The notes beneath the pieces were generated by a model that saw only the letters and a list, made by a program, of their open reading frames with translations, searched no databases and was not told the DNA's origin. From the NCBI RefSeq assembly GCF_000688455.1, contig NZ_JIAL01000001.1:248001-312000 (forward strand): 64,000 nucleotides of DNA. Direction: 5' to 3'. Positions 35,913-44,841 of the stretch are shown one piece after another. The number at the start of each line of letters is the position of its first letter. Positions within the stretch are counted from its first letter, which is position 1. The DNA is from Pseudacidobacterium ailaaui (lineage in GTDB: Bacteria; Acidobacteriota; Terriglobia; Terriglobales; Acidobacteriaceae). A program made the translations under genes and the position numbers.

Positions 35913-37250
35913 ATGAATCAATCACGGAGAGAGTTTATAAAGCACCTGGGATTTCTGAGCGGCGCAGCAGCCTTCTCGCAATTGGCTGCGCTGGCCCATG
36001 CGCCTGCACAAACTATATCGGGTAACGACTACAAAGCCATTGTGTGCCTGTTTCTGTATGGCGGCAACGACTCTGGCAATATGCTGGTACCCTTTGATGC
36101 AACAAACTACGCCCTGTATTCAAAGAGCCGCGGTTCCCTGGCCTTAGGGCAATCGCAGTTACTTCCCTTGCAGGGCTTACCATATGCAATCCATCCCAGT
36201 ATGCCTGAAGTGCAAACGATGTTTGCTCAAAAGGACTTGGCCTTCGTCGTTAACATGGGCCCGCTGGTTACCCCATTATCGAAGAATCAGTACCTCGCTG
36301 GCTCGGTACCCTTACCCCAGAATCTCTTTTCTCATCCGGATCAGCAGTCCCTCATGCAGACAGGCGCCTTTGTATCCGGGGCCGGCAATGGGTGGGGAGG
36401 AAGTTTCATCGATGCGTTGCCAACAAACTGTAAAGGGGGGGTGCTCCCCCAGGCCATATCATATGCGGGTGGCACTGTCTTTATTAACGGGCCGCAGTCC
36501 ACAGGATTTATCGCGCCCAGTAATCCAGGAGCGAGTGCATGCCAGGAAGGCGCCGCATGCGCTGCCGTGCAAGAGGCTGCTGCGAAGATCGCGGCATGTG
36601 AAAACAGTGTTGTGCTTGTGCAACAAGACGCAAGCATTATAAACACCATTAATCAAGAGAACCAAGCATATGCTCAAGTCCTTTCGGGTGTGTCGCCTCT
36701 GCAGACTCAATTCTCACCAGGCGTTGGCTCAGCTCTACAGCAAGTGGCGCAACTGATCCAGGTAAGAGATAAGGTTGGTGCTCCGCGCCAAGTGTTCTTC
36801 GTAGGGCTTGGGAGCTTCGACACTCACGCGACACAATTGGATTATCACGCGCAGCTGTTAAAGAACCTGAGCAGTGGACTCTCCTCTTGGAAGCAGGCCG
36901 CTGAAGAGCTCGGAATCTGGAATAACGTAGTGTTGCTGACCTTGTCGGACTTCAACCGGACGCTGATGGCGAATTCTTCTGGAGGCAGCGATCATGCCTG
37001 GGGAGGCCACCAGATCGTGATGGGTGGGCCAGTGCAAGGCGGATCTGTATACGGCACTTTCCCAACACTGGAGTTGGGCGGCCCAGACGATGTTGATACC
37101 GTTGGACGCTTGCTACCCACTACATCTCTTACGCAGGTCTTGGCCGAGCTCGCGACCTGGTTTGGCGTGCCAGCAAGCAGTATTGCTTCCTTGCTGCCCA
37201 ATCTCATTAATTTTCAAAGTCCAAGCGTCGGCTTTATTCGAGCAAGCTGA
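35913..37250 (+). CDS. DUF1501 (sulfatase-like) Tat-secreted protein
   Basis: 445 residues from ATG 35913, with AAGGGGGA just upstream. The twin-arginine signal (SRREFIKHLGFLSGAAAF) predicts Tat export. The body has VCLFLYGGNDSGNMLVP and the metal-type motifs GLGSFDTHATQ, LLTLSDFNRTL and SDHAWGGHQIVMGG, of the alkaline-phosphatase/sulfatase-like fold. It is 10 bases after the DUF1800 gene, so the pair is an operon. The joint function is unknown; a hydrolase acting on surface material is the usual guess. Confidence 0.9.
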   Translation: MNQSRREFIKHLGFLSGAAAFSQLAALAHAPAQTISGNDYKAIVCLFLYGGNDSGNMLVPFDATNYALYSKSRGSLALGQSQLLPLQGLPYAIHPSMPEVQTMFAQKDLAFVVNMGPLVTPLSKNQYLAGSVPLPQNLFSHPDQQSLMQTGAFVSGAGNGWGGSFIDALPTNCKGGVLPQAISYAGGTVFINGPQSTGFIAPSNPGASACQEGAACAAVQEAAAKIAACENSVVLVQQDASIINTINQENQAYAQVLSGVSPLQTQFSPGVGSALQQVAQLIQVRDKVGAPRQVFFVGLGSFDTHATQLDYHAQLLKNLSSGLSSWKQAAEELGIWNNVVLLTLSDFNRTLMANSSGGSDHAWGGHQIVMGGPVQGGSVYGTFPTLELGGPDDVDTVGRLLPTTSLTQVLAELATWFGVPASSIASLLPNLINFQSPSVGFIRAS

Positions 37251-37335
37251 TTGCCGCTGTACCGCGGGCATTCGATGAGGCCGTACTCATTCGTAGGGGC
37301 CATGGCTGTAGAGATCGAGCGCCAGGCCAATTATG

Positions 37336-37350
37336 CGCGCCTGAGGCGCG
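37336..37350 (+). terminator. Hairpin after the DUF1501 gene
   Basis: CGCGCC-TGA-GGCGCG, 85 bases after the stop, followed 11 bases later by TTTTCTT. The rest of the 350-base gap up to the tRNA remnant at 37598 shows no gene. Confidence 0.4.
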
Positions 37351-37597
37351 AGTGATCAGATTTTCTTCCCTGTGGCCCTTGCTCGACCACCCAAGAGAGG
37401 CGAACGGCCGACCACGGATCGTGGCGATTGAAGCCGTGGTACATCGGAGATTCCGTCGAAGACCTTGCCCGCAGGTCGTTTATGCCCTCTTGCCATGCCA
37501 GCAGCATCCGCAGATCCAATCCATCCGACGAAACTGAACTAGGCGGGTGTGTCGGCCGAGATAGGCCGCCTCGCTTGAATCAATAGCAGGATCTCAA

Positions 37598-37645
37598 TGG
37601 TCGGGGCGGAGGGATTCGAACCCCCGACCCTCTGCTCCCAAAATA
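37598..37645 (-). pseudogene. 3' half of tRNA-Pro (TGG), attachment-site remnant
   Basis: On the minus strand TTTGGGA (anticodon loop, TGG), the 3' anticodon arm, a complete T arm GGGGG-TTCGAAT-CCCTC and acceptor strand CGCCCCG-A-CCA are intact, but the 5' half is replaced by unrelated AT-rich sequence. Such 3' fragments mark an att site. By orientation the integrated DNA should lie at higher coordinates. Confidence 0.85.
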
Positions 37646-37883
37646 AATTATTTACGGAATTTCCAAGGACTTAGCGGGAGCGGTTGGCGCTGTAAGTCCC
37701 GCAAAAGAGCCCTGAGAAATCGTTACTGTGGGGCTAAAGTGGGGGCGAGTGAGGATGGATGTCGGAGATCTCTGGAAGCAACCTGCAGTTTGTGCAGACC
37801 GTAGCGTGAAGTATATATGCGCTATTGGGAACCAGCAGGTCGGCTGGACCGAACGGTGACTTCTTGGGTTGCATCTCCAACAT

Positions 37884-38306
37884 TCAAGAGCTTTCTGCAA
37901 TAGAAACATCTGCCCAGTTCCCGAACCTATATGGACGCTCACCAAAGTAGTTCTCCTGCCAAACGTCCTCCCATGAGATTCGCTTGCCCTGGTACCGAAG
38001 TTTCTCGGCCAATCTGGGAAGAACGCGGGCATGGATTGCAGCGTGGTTAGGGATGACGACAAGCCCGAATAGGTCATAGCAAGACTTGCGCTGTGACTTC
38101 TGAAGATATCGCCTGATTTCCCTTTCAAAATTGGGACCGTTTGCGGTGACAATAATGTATCCCGACTGGTGAGCGCTAACAACAACGGAAGAATCGCGTG
38201 TAGACTGGCTCAACTTCGCCTGAGCAAATGTAACTACGCGCTTCTCTCGGAAATAGGACGAAGCGGCCTGGCTGTCGTCGTCTATGAGAAATCTGTAACC
38301 CCGCAT
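37884..38306 (-). CDS. DUF5615-like PIN-fold protein
   Basis: 140 residues. MRGYRFLIDDDSQ... and IIVTANGPNFEREIRRY, then FGLVVIPN, follow the plan of DUF5615 (Mut7-C/PIN-like) proteins, which have an N-terminal acidic pair and a D/N nuclease-like site. These are often toxins paired with a small DNA-binding antitoxin such as DUF433. The gene upstream (12 bases away) encodes a 70-residue protein that could fill that role but is not DUF433. Moderately sure of the fold. Confidence 0.6.
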   Translation of the reverse strand: MRGYRFLIDDDSQAASSYFREKRVVTFAQAKLSQSTRDSSVVVSAHQSGYIIVTANGPNFEREIRRYLQKSQRKSCYDLFGLVVIPNHAAIHARVLPRLAEKLRYQGKRISWEDVWQENYFGERPYRFGNWADVSIAESS

Positions 38307-38318
38307 TTGTTCCCTTAC

Positions 38319-38531
38319 TCAGTCGAAGAGGTCGAACCGTCGATCACCCGATAAGTTGCCGAAAAGGTTTGGATTGCAGTTCTTGGACCGAAACTCGAAA
38401 ATTGCGCGCGAGGTCATTGGCTGCGTCTCGATATTCTCTGGTACCTGGGACATCGTCGAGTTGCTCACGTGTGAGACAAAAGTCTGACTCTTTTCCATAC
38501 GCGGTGACGATGAAGGCGTAGGAATTGCCAT
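38319..38531 (-). CDS. Small hypothetical protein upstream of the DUF5615-like gene
   Basis: 70 residues, Ser/Asn/Pro-rich, ending SGDRRFDLFD. No family recognised. Same strand and only 12 bases before the PIN-like gene, which suggests an operon and a possible antitoxin role. Could also be a chance frame. Confidence 0.4.
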   Translation of the reverse strand: MAIPTPSSSPRMEKSQTFVSHVSNSTMSQVPENIETQPMTSRAIFEFRSKNCNPNLFGNLSGDRRFDLFD

Positions 38532-38803
38532 TACTGAGCCGGTTGCGGATCGGACAGTTTCAGCGTCTTGCCGCTTTCAGAGATATTGCGGAAGTAATCT
38601 GCTGCGCGGGATGTCTCCTGAGAGAGTTGCACGACATATCCTTAATGTTTTTGCCAAGGGATCAGGTGGAAGGTGCCACTTTGCATCCACTTCGGCCTCC
38701 CGGGTGCATTCAGGCCCCAATTTGGGTCTCGGAAGCATCCTTTCCGGGCCGCATGCGTCTATTATATTGAAAATCTGTAAAGTCGTGTGTAAAGTTGCTT
38801 GAG

Positions 38804-39622
38804 ATGAAAAGAACCCATCCACCACTGAGACTTCCCGGATCACCCCTGATCTACGTGGTCGCGCAGGTGAATATTTCTGCTGTCGTTGCGATAGAGCGCT
38901 ATGTCCCAGAGATCCAAGAAAAACTGCGCAAGAATGGATTTCCAGGTTACGCGAACGCGCAGGTACCGGAACTTGTCTTTGAGGCTATTGGCGCTCGACC
39001 GGTCATTAGCCCGTTGTCGCGATATGAATTCCAAGACAAGGAGGGACGGACGGCGATCGTTCTGACTCCAAAATCGATTGCCGTTCATACCAACCGCTAT
39101 ACGACTTTCGATAATTTTCACTCGATCATTGGGCTTGCCCTAGAGACCATCCACGGTGCCGCTGACCTTCAGTTGCATGAGCGGATCGGCTTACGGTATG
39201 TGGATTTGATCGAGCTGGAGACCGGAGAAGAACTGAAGGATTATCTGGCGCCGCGTCTTTTGGGCTATAACCAAGCCGAAATAGGTGTATCAGAGGGATC
39301 ATTTAATTTTCACTTCGAGGGAAAAACTCCCTATGGGCGGCTGGTCGCACGGCACTACCCGCCGCAGATTAGGAACATGCTACCTCCAGATCTGGCAGGC
39401 CTTTCGTTGAACTATAGTTATCGCCCCGATCCCTTACCAGGTCGAGCTTCACTGCTCGATTTTGATCATGCAGCTGACTATAAGAGCGATTTCGTGATTG
39501 AGGAAATCCTTGAAACTCTTGAGAATCTTCATGACGGCCTCGATATCATTTTCAGAGATTCGGTAACTGCAGCGGCACTCAAGAAATGGGGAAGAGAGAA
39601 TGTTGCAGGCATTAAAATCTGA
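38804..39622 (+). CDS. TIGR04255-like protein of unknown function
   Basis: 272 residues from ATG 38804 (a TTG at 38795 is possible). The sequence LPGSPLIYVVAQVNIS at the N-terminus, the central EGRTAIVLTPKSIAVHTNRYTTFDNF, and RIGLRYVDLIEL match the sporadically distributed TIGR04255 family. That family is known from islands and has no assigned activity. The protein looks cytoplasmic and beta-rich, with no nuclease motif. Its 3' end overlaps the next gene by 23 bases, so it is the first gene of a three-gene unit. Confidence 0.75.
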   Translation: MKRTHPPLRLPGSPLIYVVAQVNISAVVAIERYVPEIQEKLRKNGFPGYANAQVPELVFEAIGARPVISPLSRYEFQDKEGRTAIVLTPKSIAVHTNRYTTFDNFHSIIGLALETIHGAADLQLHERIGLRYVDLIELETGEELKDYLAPRLLGYNQAEIGVSEGSFNFHFEGKTPYGRLVARHYPPQIRNMLPPDLAGLSLNYSYRPDPLPGRASLLDFDHAADYKSDFVIEEILETLENLHDGLDIIFRDSVTAAALKKWGRENVAGIKI

Positions 39623-40373
39623 GCCAATTTCTGCGAAGCGTTCATTTCCGCATCTTCCTGCGTCAGTTCTTTGTGATGTTCAGAGAAGTGTACCCGCAAT
39701 CAATTTCATAGATATCACTGATGTCACTGGGAGGCACGAAACAGAGCCAGGGCTCTTTGCGTTCTATGATCGGGCTCTTGAGAGTCTCGTCCAAACGACC
39801 TACTACGGTACCGGCGGCGAGCCTCTCTGGGCGGGAACGATGCAGAACTTATTCTCCGCGAGTGGGGCATACATCGTAGTACGGAATCCTCCGCTGATAG
39901 GTCCAGCGACGGGATCTGGCGTTGCTGCGCCGCTAGATATCGGTAGGCAGCTTGCTTTTGTACGTCATTACCTGTCACTAAACACGACCGACCTATCGAG
40001 AATACTGCTGGTCGAGCGCCCGACGGTCTATGCCTGGCTAGACGGCAAGTGGGATCCGAAACAGGAGAACAAGGGAAGAATCAGAAAACTCTATCAGGTC
40101 GCGCGTACCTGGCATGAAATGTCGAAGCAGCCTCTTGGCAAGCTGTTGCGTGAGCCCATTGAGGGGGATGTCAATCTCATGGATTACCTTGTTCGCGAGA
40201 CACTTGAAATGGCAGCGATCAACCGAGCTTTGGAACTGATGCGCGAACAGTCTGAGCGGATGGCTAAATCCAAACGTGTACGCAGTGTTCGTGAAGTTGC
40301 CAAGCAGCGCGGGTTCAAGCCGCTTTCCTCTGCCCAAGAAGATGAGCGTTTTGATCAAATCACCAAGTTCTGA
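39600..40373 (+). CDS. Helix-turn-helix protein, second gene of the TIGR04255 operon
   Basis: 257 residues. The N-terminal 110 residues are unrecognised (GLFAFYDRALESLVQTTYYG). At about residues 112-165 there is a clear HTH: LAFVRHYLSLNTTDLSRILLV, then RPTVYAWLDG, resembling Xre-like antitoxin domains. A basic C-terminus follows (MAKSKRVRSVREVAKQRGFK). It overlaps the TIGR04255 gene. It could regulate the operon or be the antitoxin-like partner. No toxin activity is evident in its neighbours. Confidence 0.7.
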   Translation: MLQALKSEPISAKRSFPHLPASVLCDVQRSVPAINFIDITDVTGRHETEPGLFAFYDRALESLVQTTYYGTGGEPLWAGTMQNLFSASGAYIVVRNPPLIGPATGSGVAAPLDIGRQLAFVRHYLSLNTTDLSRILLVERPTVYAWLDGKWDPKQENKGRIRKLYQVARTWHEMSKQPLGKLLREPIEGDVNLMDYLVRETLEMAAINRALELMREQSERMAKSKRVRSVREVAKQRGFKPLSSAQEDERFDQITKF

Positions 40374-40394
40374 GTAAAGTGAGGAGCAAGGTAA

Positions 40395-41189
40395 CTGGCC
40401 ACAAACCCGCAAATTCCGGATCGTCGTTGGCGGCAAGGCAGCATCGTTCCCCACGAAGCACTTGCCGCTCATTTGCGGGTTGTTGATCCCGAGGCACTCT
40501 ACATCCTTCTTACGCAGGACTGTGACATCCTGCACCACGATTATGATGCTGAGCCGGATATTGAGCTTCATATCGCTCGAATAGTGGGTGAAGCGGACGG
40601 CAATCTGTTCCACGCTAAAAATCCACGTCGGCTGCAATTCACGGTTGCCAATCAAACATACGAGATCAAAATGCACGAGCGGAGCTATGCCCCGCGCGAA
40701 TGCCTCCTGGGTCATGTGCCTCGGGATTTGAATCTTGAAGAGGACCTGATTCGAACCATCATCCGATGGACCGCAAATCGGTATCTCCGTAGTGCATTCC
40801 CGGATGGCTTCAATGAACGTTTAGCCACCGCTAAGAGGTCGATGATGAGAATTGAAACAGCCCTGAAACGTGGGGGAACCCTGATCACCGGAATCTTTCT
40901 GCGGGTTGATCCGGCAGAAGAGATTCCTGCGGAGGAACCGTATCAAGTAATCATGCGGCTCACGGCGCGAGAGGAAATCTTCGAACAGCGAGAATTGGAA
41001 ACCAGGGCGTTGGAACTGACTGAGGCGATCCGACGGGAATTCGACAATATTGATGGAATCGAGGTCGTCGATTATGCGTTGGTCTCCGAAGCGGACTTCA
41101 GCTTGGCAGATGTCCGCGCCACGCTGCGGTGGGACTACGATTATCTCAGCTACCGAGGGGGAACTCCCGATGACCCCGCTCCAGCCTGA
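40395..41189 (+). CDS. QDCD-motif protein, third gene of the TIGR04255 operon, non-canonical start
   Basis: Up to 264 residues. The first standard start (TTG 40473) would cut off PDRRWRQGSIVPHEALAAHL, which reads as genuine protein. In frame after the TAA at 40392-40394 the only initiator-like codon is CTG 40395, with GGAGCAAGG just upstream. The core shows LYILLTQDCDIL near residue 37, later RWTANRYLRSAFPDGFNERL, and an acidic C-terminus. No enzyme family recognised. It follows the HTH gene by 21 bases and is probably in the same operon. Confidence 0.6.
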   Translation: MATNPQIPDRRWRQGSIVPHEALAAHLRVVDPEALYILLTQDCDILHHDYDAEPDIELHIARIVGEADGNLFHAKNPRRLQFTVANQTYEIKMHERSYAPRECLLGHVPRDLNLEEDLIRTIIRWTANRYLRSAFPDGFNERLATAKRSMMRIETALKRGGTLITGIFLRVDPAEEIPAEEPYQVIMRLTAREEIFEQRELETRALELTEAIRREFDNIDGIEVVDYALVSEADFSLADVRATLRWDYDYLSYRGGTPDDPAPA

Positions 41190-41408
41190 TTTCTCTCATC
41201 AGCGGCAGGTCAAGCACAATCAGCAAGCGAAATGCCCTTACATTGAATCCCACCTTCCAGGAGCGTTTCCATCGCGAAGCTCCGCCATTTTATCTCTTGC
41301 ATTGAGGGAATCAGCCAGCATCCGTTTGCCCGTGTCTTTGAACTCCAGAAGATCTGACATTTGAATGTCCTGCTCTCGGCCTTCGCTTCGCCACTGCCGG
41401 AGGCAAGA

Positions 41409-42044
41409 TTAAGCCGTATCTGATAGCAGATTTGAAGGAAACAATTGATTTTGCGCAGCAAAAAGCGCCAAACTCAATCGATCAAATGTTCCTGTCTTAC
41501 GATAAACGCTGCGCAGATGATTCTTAACTGTCTGTTCAGTGGTCTGCATCTTCGCGGCAATATCGCTGGTTTTCCAGTTCTGCAGCACATAGGCAACAAT
41601 CAGCCTTTCTTTGCGAGAAAGCATACTGAAGATTTGGCTGCTGATTGCTTGCCGATAAAGAGACGCCAAAATATCAGCCGGCATCTGCAGATACCTGTCG
41701 TTTTTCAAAACCTTTTGCACACAGTCAATGAGTGCGAGAGAACTCGATTGACGATAAAAAATGCCATTCACTCCGAGTTCCAGCCAAGAGCGGGGTGATT
41801 CTCCGCTTTCAAGAAGGACGATAGAACGACATCCCATAGTTTGCATGTGAGGAATTAGGGCCTGCCAATCGAATGCTGAAGAACAAAGGAGAATAGAGTG
41901 GCGGAAATAATTTAGCAACTGATGCAAGCGAACCTGGTTATCACATTTCGCAATGACTTGAATATTGTCCTCGTGCGCAAGGATGTGTTCCATCCCAGCA
42001 CAAAAAAGAGATTGATTATCTGCGAGTATGACATTTGTTTTCAA
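41409..42044 (-). CDS. LuxR-type response regulator with degenerate receiver domain
   Basis: 211 residues. The N-terminal receiver-like domain (1-120) keeps one acidic residue of the first pair (D9), but the phospho-acceptor position is Cys54 (SILLCSSAF) and the conserved Lys is replaced (GIFYRQSS). It cannot be phosphorylated in the usual way. The C-terminal LuxR HTH (LSRKERLIVAYVLQNWKTSDIAAKM, then TVKNHLRSVYRKTG) is intact. It is divergent from the sigma-54 activator gene. Confidence 0.85.
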   Translation of the reverse strand: MKTNVILADNQSLFCAGMEHILAHEDNIQVIAKCDNQVRLHQLLNYFRHSILLCSSAFDWQALIPHMQTMGCRSIVLLESGESPRSWLELGVNGIFYRQSSSLALIDCVQKVLKNDRYLQMPADILASLYRQAISSQIFSMLSRKERLIVAYVLQNWKTSDIAAKMQTTEQTVKNHLRSVYRKTGTFDRLSLALFAAQNQLFPSNLLSDTA

Positions 42045-42236
42045 GGGAAATGTCCTACCTTATCACGTGAGTTGGGCTAATAGGCTAATTTTTGTCGAGT
42101 CATAGCCGCATGTCTAGTTACCGAAGTGTGGAGGGTTTAAGCGAAAACCGCAAATTGCTGCTTGTAGGAAGCGGCATTCCCTAGAATGCTAACCACAACC
42201 CCCTTTTCCACTATGTCTGAAGAAATCTGTATCTTG

Positions 42237-43622
42237 ATGTCTGTTCTGATTGTGGATGAAGATGCAGCGGTGCGTTCAGCCTGCTGTGAAATTGTTTCAT
42301 CCAAAGGATGGGCCACCTACAGCGCCCAGGACACAGCCTCTGCGCTTGCTCTTCTCAGAGGAAACAGTATGGATGTGGTGCTTCTTGGTCTGAAGGGCAC
42401 GGACATTCCTGGACTGGAACTCCTGAAGCAGGTGCGGGACCTGCACCCGGAAACGGCCATCGTCGTCATGACCGCTTATGCCACGGTCCCCTCTGCGGTA
42501 GAAGCCATGCGTCTGGGTGCTTCTGATTACCTTACCAAGCCCTTTACCATGGATGAGCTGCTGGCGGTCCTGGACCGTGCTGCAGAGAAACGTGCGCTGG
42601 ACATTGCCAGTCGGCGTCTGCGAGAAAAGCTACGCACGCAGCAGGGTCTGAGCAACATCATAGGCCGCAGTGCGGAAATGGACAGGATCTACCGCATCCT
42701 CTCCAAAGTGGCGCTGACGACGCACCCGGTCCTCATTATGGGAGAGAGCGGCACGGGCAAGGAGCTGGTGGCGCGGGCCATTCACAATCACGGCCCGAAT
42801 GCCGGAAAACCATTCGTCCCGGTGGACTGCAGCTCGATTGTACCCACGCTGATCGAAAATGAGCTTTTTGGGCATGTAAAGGGAGCATTTACCGGGGCAA
42901 ACCGCTCGCGGGACGGTCTGCTGGTTTCTGCTGCCGGGGGCACGGTCTTTCTCGATGAGATTGGTGAAATGCCACTGGACCTTCAGGCAAAACTTCTGCG
43001 CGCCCTGCAGGAAAAAGAGGTGCGACCGGTAGGGGCCACGCACCGCGTCCCCATTCACGTCCGCATTCTGGCTGCTACCAACCGAAACCTTCCGGAAATG
43101 GTGGAACAGGGACGCTTTCGCAAAGACCTTTTTTATCGCCTGAATGTGGTCAATCTGCGGCTGCCGCCTCTGCGGCAGCGGCGCGAGGACATTCCCCTGC
43201 TCATTGCCCACTTTCTGGAGCGCAAAAACCGTGAGTACGGCAAGACCTTCCGTGTGAGTGATGAGATGATGCGCGTGTTGATGGAATACGATTGGCCGGG
43301 AAATGTCCGTGAACTGGAACATCTGATTGACCGTTCCTGCGCGTATTGCTCCGGCAACCTGCTTCAGCTGGGCGATGCCCCGACGGCGCTCATTGAATTC
43401 TATGCAAACACACGTCCGCGTCCCCTGACTACAGAGGCCGCTCCATCGGATACTTCGCTGCTCTCTCCCTCGGTGACCCCTCTGGTGGAACTGGAAAAAC
43501 AGGCCATCCTGAGTGCTTTGCAGGCATTGCAGGGCGATAAGCTGGCCGCGGCCAGGCTGCTTGGCATTGGCAAAACCACCCTCTACCGCAAAATCAAGGA
43601 ATATGGCCTCGGCAATGCATGA
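42237..43622 (+). CDS. Sigma-54-dependent activator (NtrC family) lacking the receiver Asp
   Basis: 461 residues from ATG 42237 ([14 protein letters not shown]); 42186 and 42213 are alternative starts. The receiver domain (1-115) has the acidic pocket and YLTKPF, but the phospho-acceptor Asp is Gly51 ([10 protein letters not shown]). The AAA+ domain (about 135-370) has Walker A GESGTGKE, the sigma-54 contact loop GAFTGA, and Walker [13 protein letters not shown] Fis-type HTH ([22 protein letters not shown]) ends the protein. It should activate -24/-12 promoters without classical phosphorylation. The promoter at 33443 is the only good candidate target seen in the window. Confidence 0.93.
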   Translation: MSVLIVDEDAAVRSACCEIVSSKGWATYSAQDTASALALLRGNSMDVVLLGLKGTDIPGLELLKQVRDLHPETAIVVMTAYATVPSAVEAMRLGASDYLTKPFTMDELLAVLDRAAEKRALDIASRRLREKLRTQQGLSNIIGRSAEMDRIYRILSKVALTTHPVLIMGESGTGKELVARAIHNHGPNAGKPFVPVDCSSIVPTLIENELFGHVKGAFTGANRSRDGLLVSAAGGTVFLDEIGEMPLDLQAKLLRALQEKEVRPVGATHRVPIHVRILAATNRNLPEMVEQGRFRKDLFYRLNVVNLRLPPLRQRREDIPLLIAHFLERKNREYGKTFRVSDEMMRVLMEYDWPGNVRELEHLIDRSCAYCSGNLLQLGDAPTALIEFYANTRPRPLTTEAAPSDTSLLSPSVTPLVELEKQAILSALQALQGDKLAAARLLGIGKTTLYRKIKEYGLGNA

Positions 43623-43638
43623 GAAAGGGCAATCCATA

Positions 43639-44430
43639 TTACGGCCAGTTTGGAAATGGCTGTCGTGAAGAGTAACGAAATTCCAGGATCAGGTCTCTGA
43701 CGCGACTGCGGCGGAGATCGAGATCATGCACTAAGCGCTCAAGGGCTGGTATGTCGTTACCGAACCACTCCGGCGGAATGGAAAAGGCGAAGTTCAGAAG
43801 TGTCTCAAGGGAGCATTCTTCGATCCGCGTGAGCCATGGTTCAAAACTGTGCCATCCCGTCACCTGCCGGTACACGACATTTCGCGCATAGGCTCCGCGA
43901 AGCGGAGCATCTTTAAAGCGCCATTCGCCTCCGTTAAAGCACATCCCCTGGTCGATGTGAATCGCTTGATAACGGTTGCGGACTTTGACAAACACCGCTT
44001 GTCGTCCATCAGCGTTTCCCGTCCATCGATCAAAGGCCAAGGCTCCGGCAAACGAGGAAAGATTGGTCACGGCCAGAAGCAGATGTTCGGGCAGGTAATC
44101 AACGACTGTACCGGGCAGCAATCCTCCACACAATCGGGATCCGAACTGCACACCTGGTTGGCAAGGCTCATAGTGTTGTCCTAGGTGGAAGTTCAATTCC
44201 GGATGGTCGTCGAGAAATTCTTGGGAAACGAGGACTCGTTCGTAATCAGGAATTGGGAGTCCTATATGCTTCATCAGCAATGCCCCAAACCATTCATTGG
44301 CCAACACCCGCGGATGCTGCGGATTGTTCTGAAACTTGACAATATAGGGGTGACCGTCTGAGCAAAGCAATAAAAAGCTCTGGGTTTCTCCCCGCATTTT
44401 GCGCAACACCTGTGTCGCTGTAACCATCAT
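43639..44430 (-). CDS. HipA-like kinase domain protein (HipA_2 type)
   Basis: 263 residues. FLLLCSDGHPYIVKFQNN with a likely nucleotide Lys, LANEWFGALLMKHIGLP, FDRWTGNADGRQAVF (catalytic loop D...N-A-D) and IHIDQGMCFN (metal Asp) follow the reduced HipA-kinase plan. HipA proteins phosphorylate tRNA synthetases or other targets. In this subgroup the targets are unknown. It follows a DUF3037-like gene by 72 bases, a pairing seen in this subgroup, and could be a toxin-like module. Confidence 0.8.
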   Translation of the reverse strand: MMVTATQVLRKMRGETQSFLLLCSDGHPYIVKFQNNPQHPRVLANEWFGALLMKHIGLPIPDYERVLVSQEFLDDHPELNFHLGQHYEPCQPGVQFGSRLCGGLLPGTVVDYLPEHLLLAVTNLSSFAGALAFDRWTGNADGRQAVFVKVRNRYQAIHIDQGMCFNGGEWRFKDAPLRGAYARNVVYRQVTGWHSFEPWLTRIEECSLETLLNFAFSIPPEWFGNDIPALERLVHDLDLRRSRVRDLILEFRYSSRQPFPNWP

Positions 44431-44502
44431 TTCCTCGTTCGCTTAGTCGGACAGAGTTCGCTTAGTCAGACAGATGGTTCGCTTCAAGACACAGCAATGG
44501 AC

Positions 44503-44841
44503 TTAATCGGTCCAAATGCGGTTCAGCAAGGTCTCCAGCTCTGCGCGGTCGCAGGAACCTGTTTCGACCGTCTGGATCGGTCCCACAGAGCTGTCCATGA
44601 TGTCTTCGAACAACATCGTGGCCTCTCGGGGATCGCAACGGTCCCATTCCTCTAAAGTTGTGCGGGCCATGTCCAGTAGCGGGCTGGGATGGTATTGGCT
44701 GTCCCAAGCTGGTCGCTGAAACACACGCAGCGATCCATCCCCGCTTTCTGCTGGGAAAAGCACCACAGCTGCCACGATCTTCCCGCCGGTAGACAACGGG
44801 TCTGGAGCAAATTGGACGAGGCTGTAGAGAATCTTCTGCAT
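44503..44841 (-). CDS. DUF3037-like partner of the HipA-like kinase
   Basis: 112 residues. MQKILYSLVQFAPDPLSTGGKIV and the following AAVVLFPA resemble the N-terminal strand of DUF3037, which in family members reads YSxVRxVPDP...VNVGVVLF. The rest is acidic and helical. Upstream of and on the same strand as the HipA-like gene. Role unknown; regulatory subunit or antitoxin is a guess. Confidence 0.6.
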   Translation of the reverse strand: MQKILYSLVQFAPDPLSTGGKIVAAVVLFPAESGDGSLRVFQRPAWDSQYHPSPLLDMARTTLEEWDRCDPREATMLFEDIMDSSVGPIQTVETGSCDRAELETLLNRIWTD

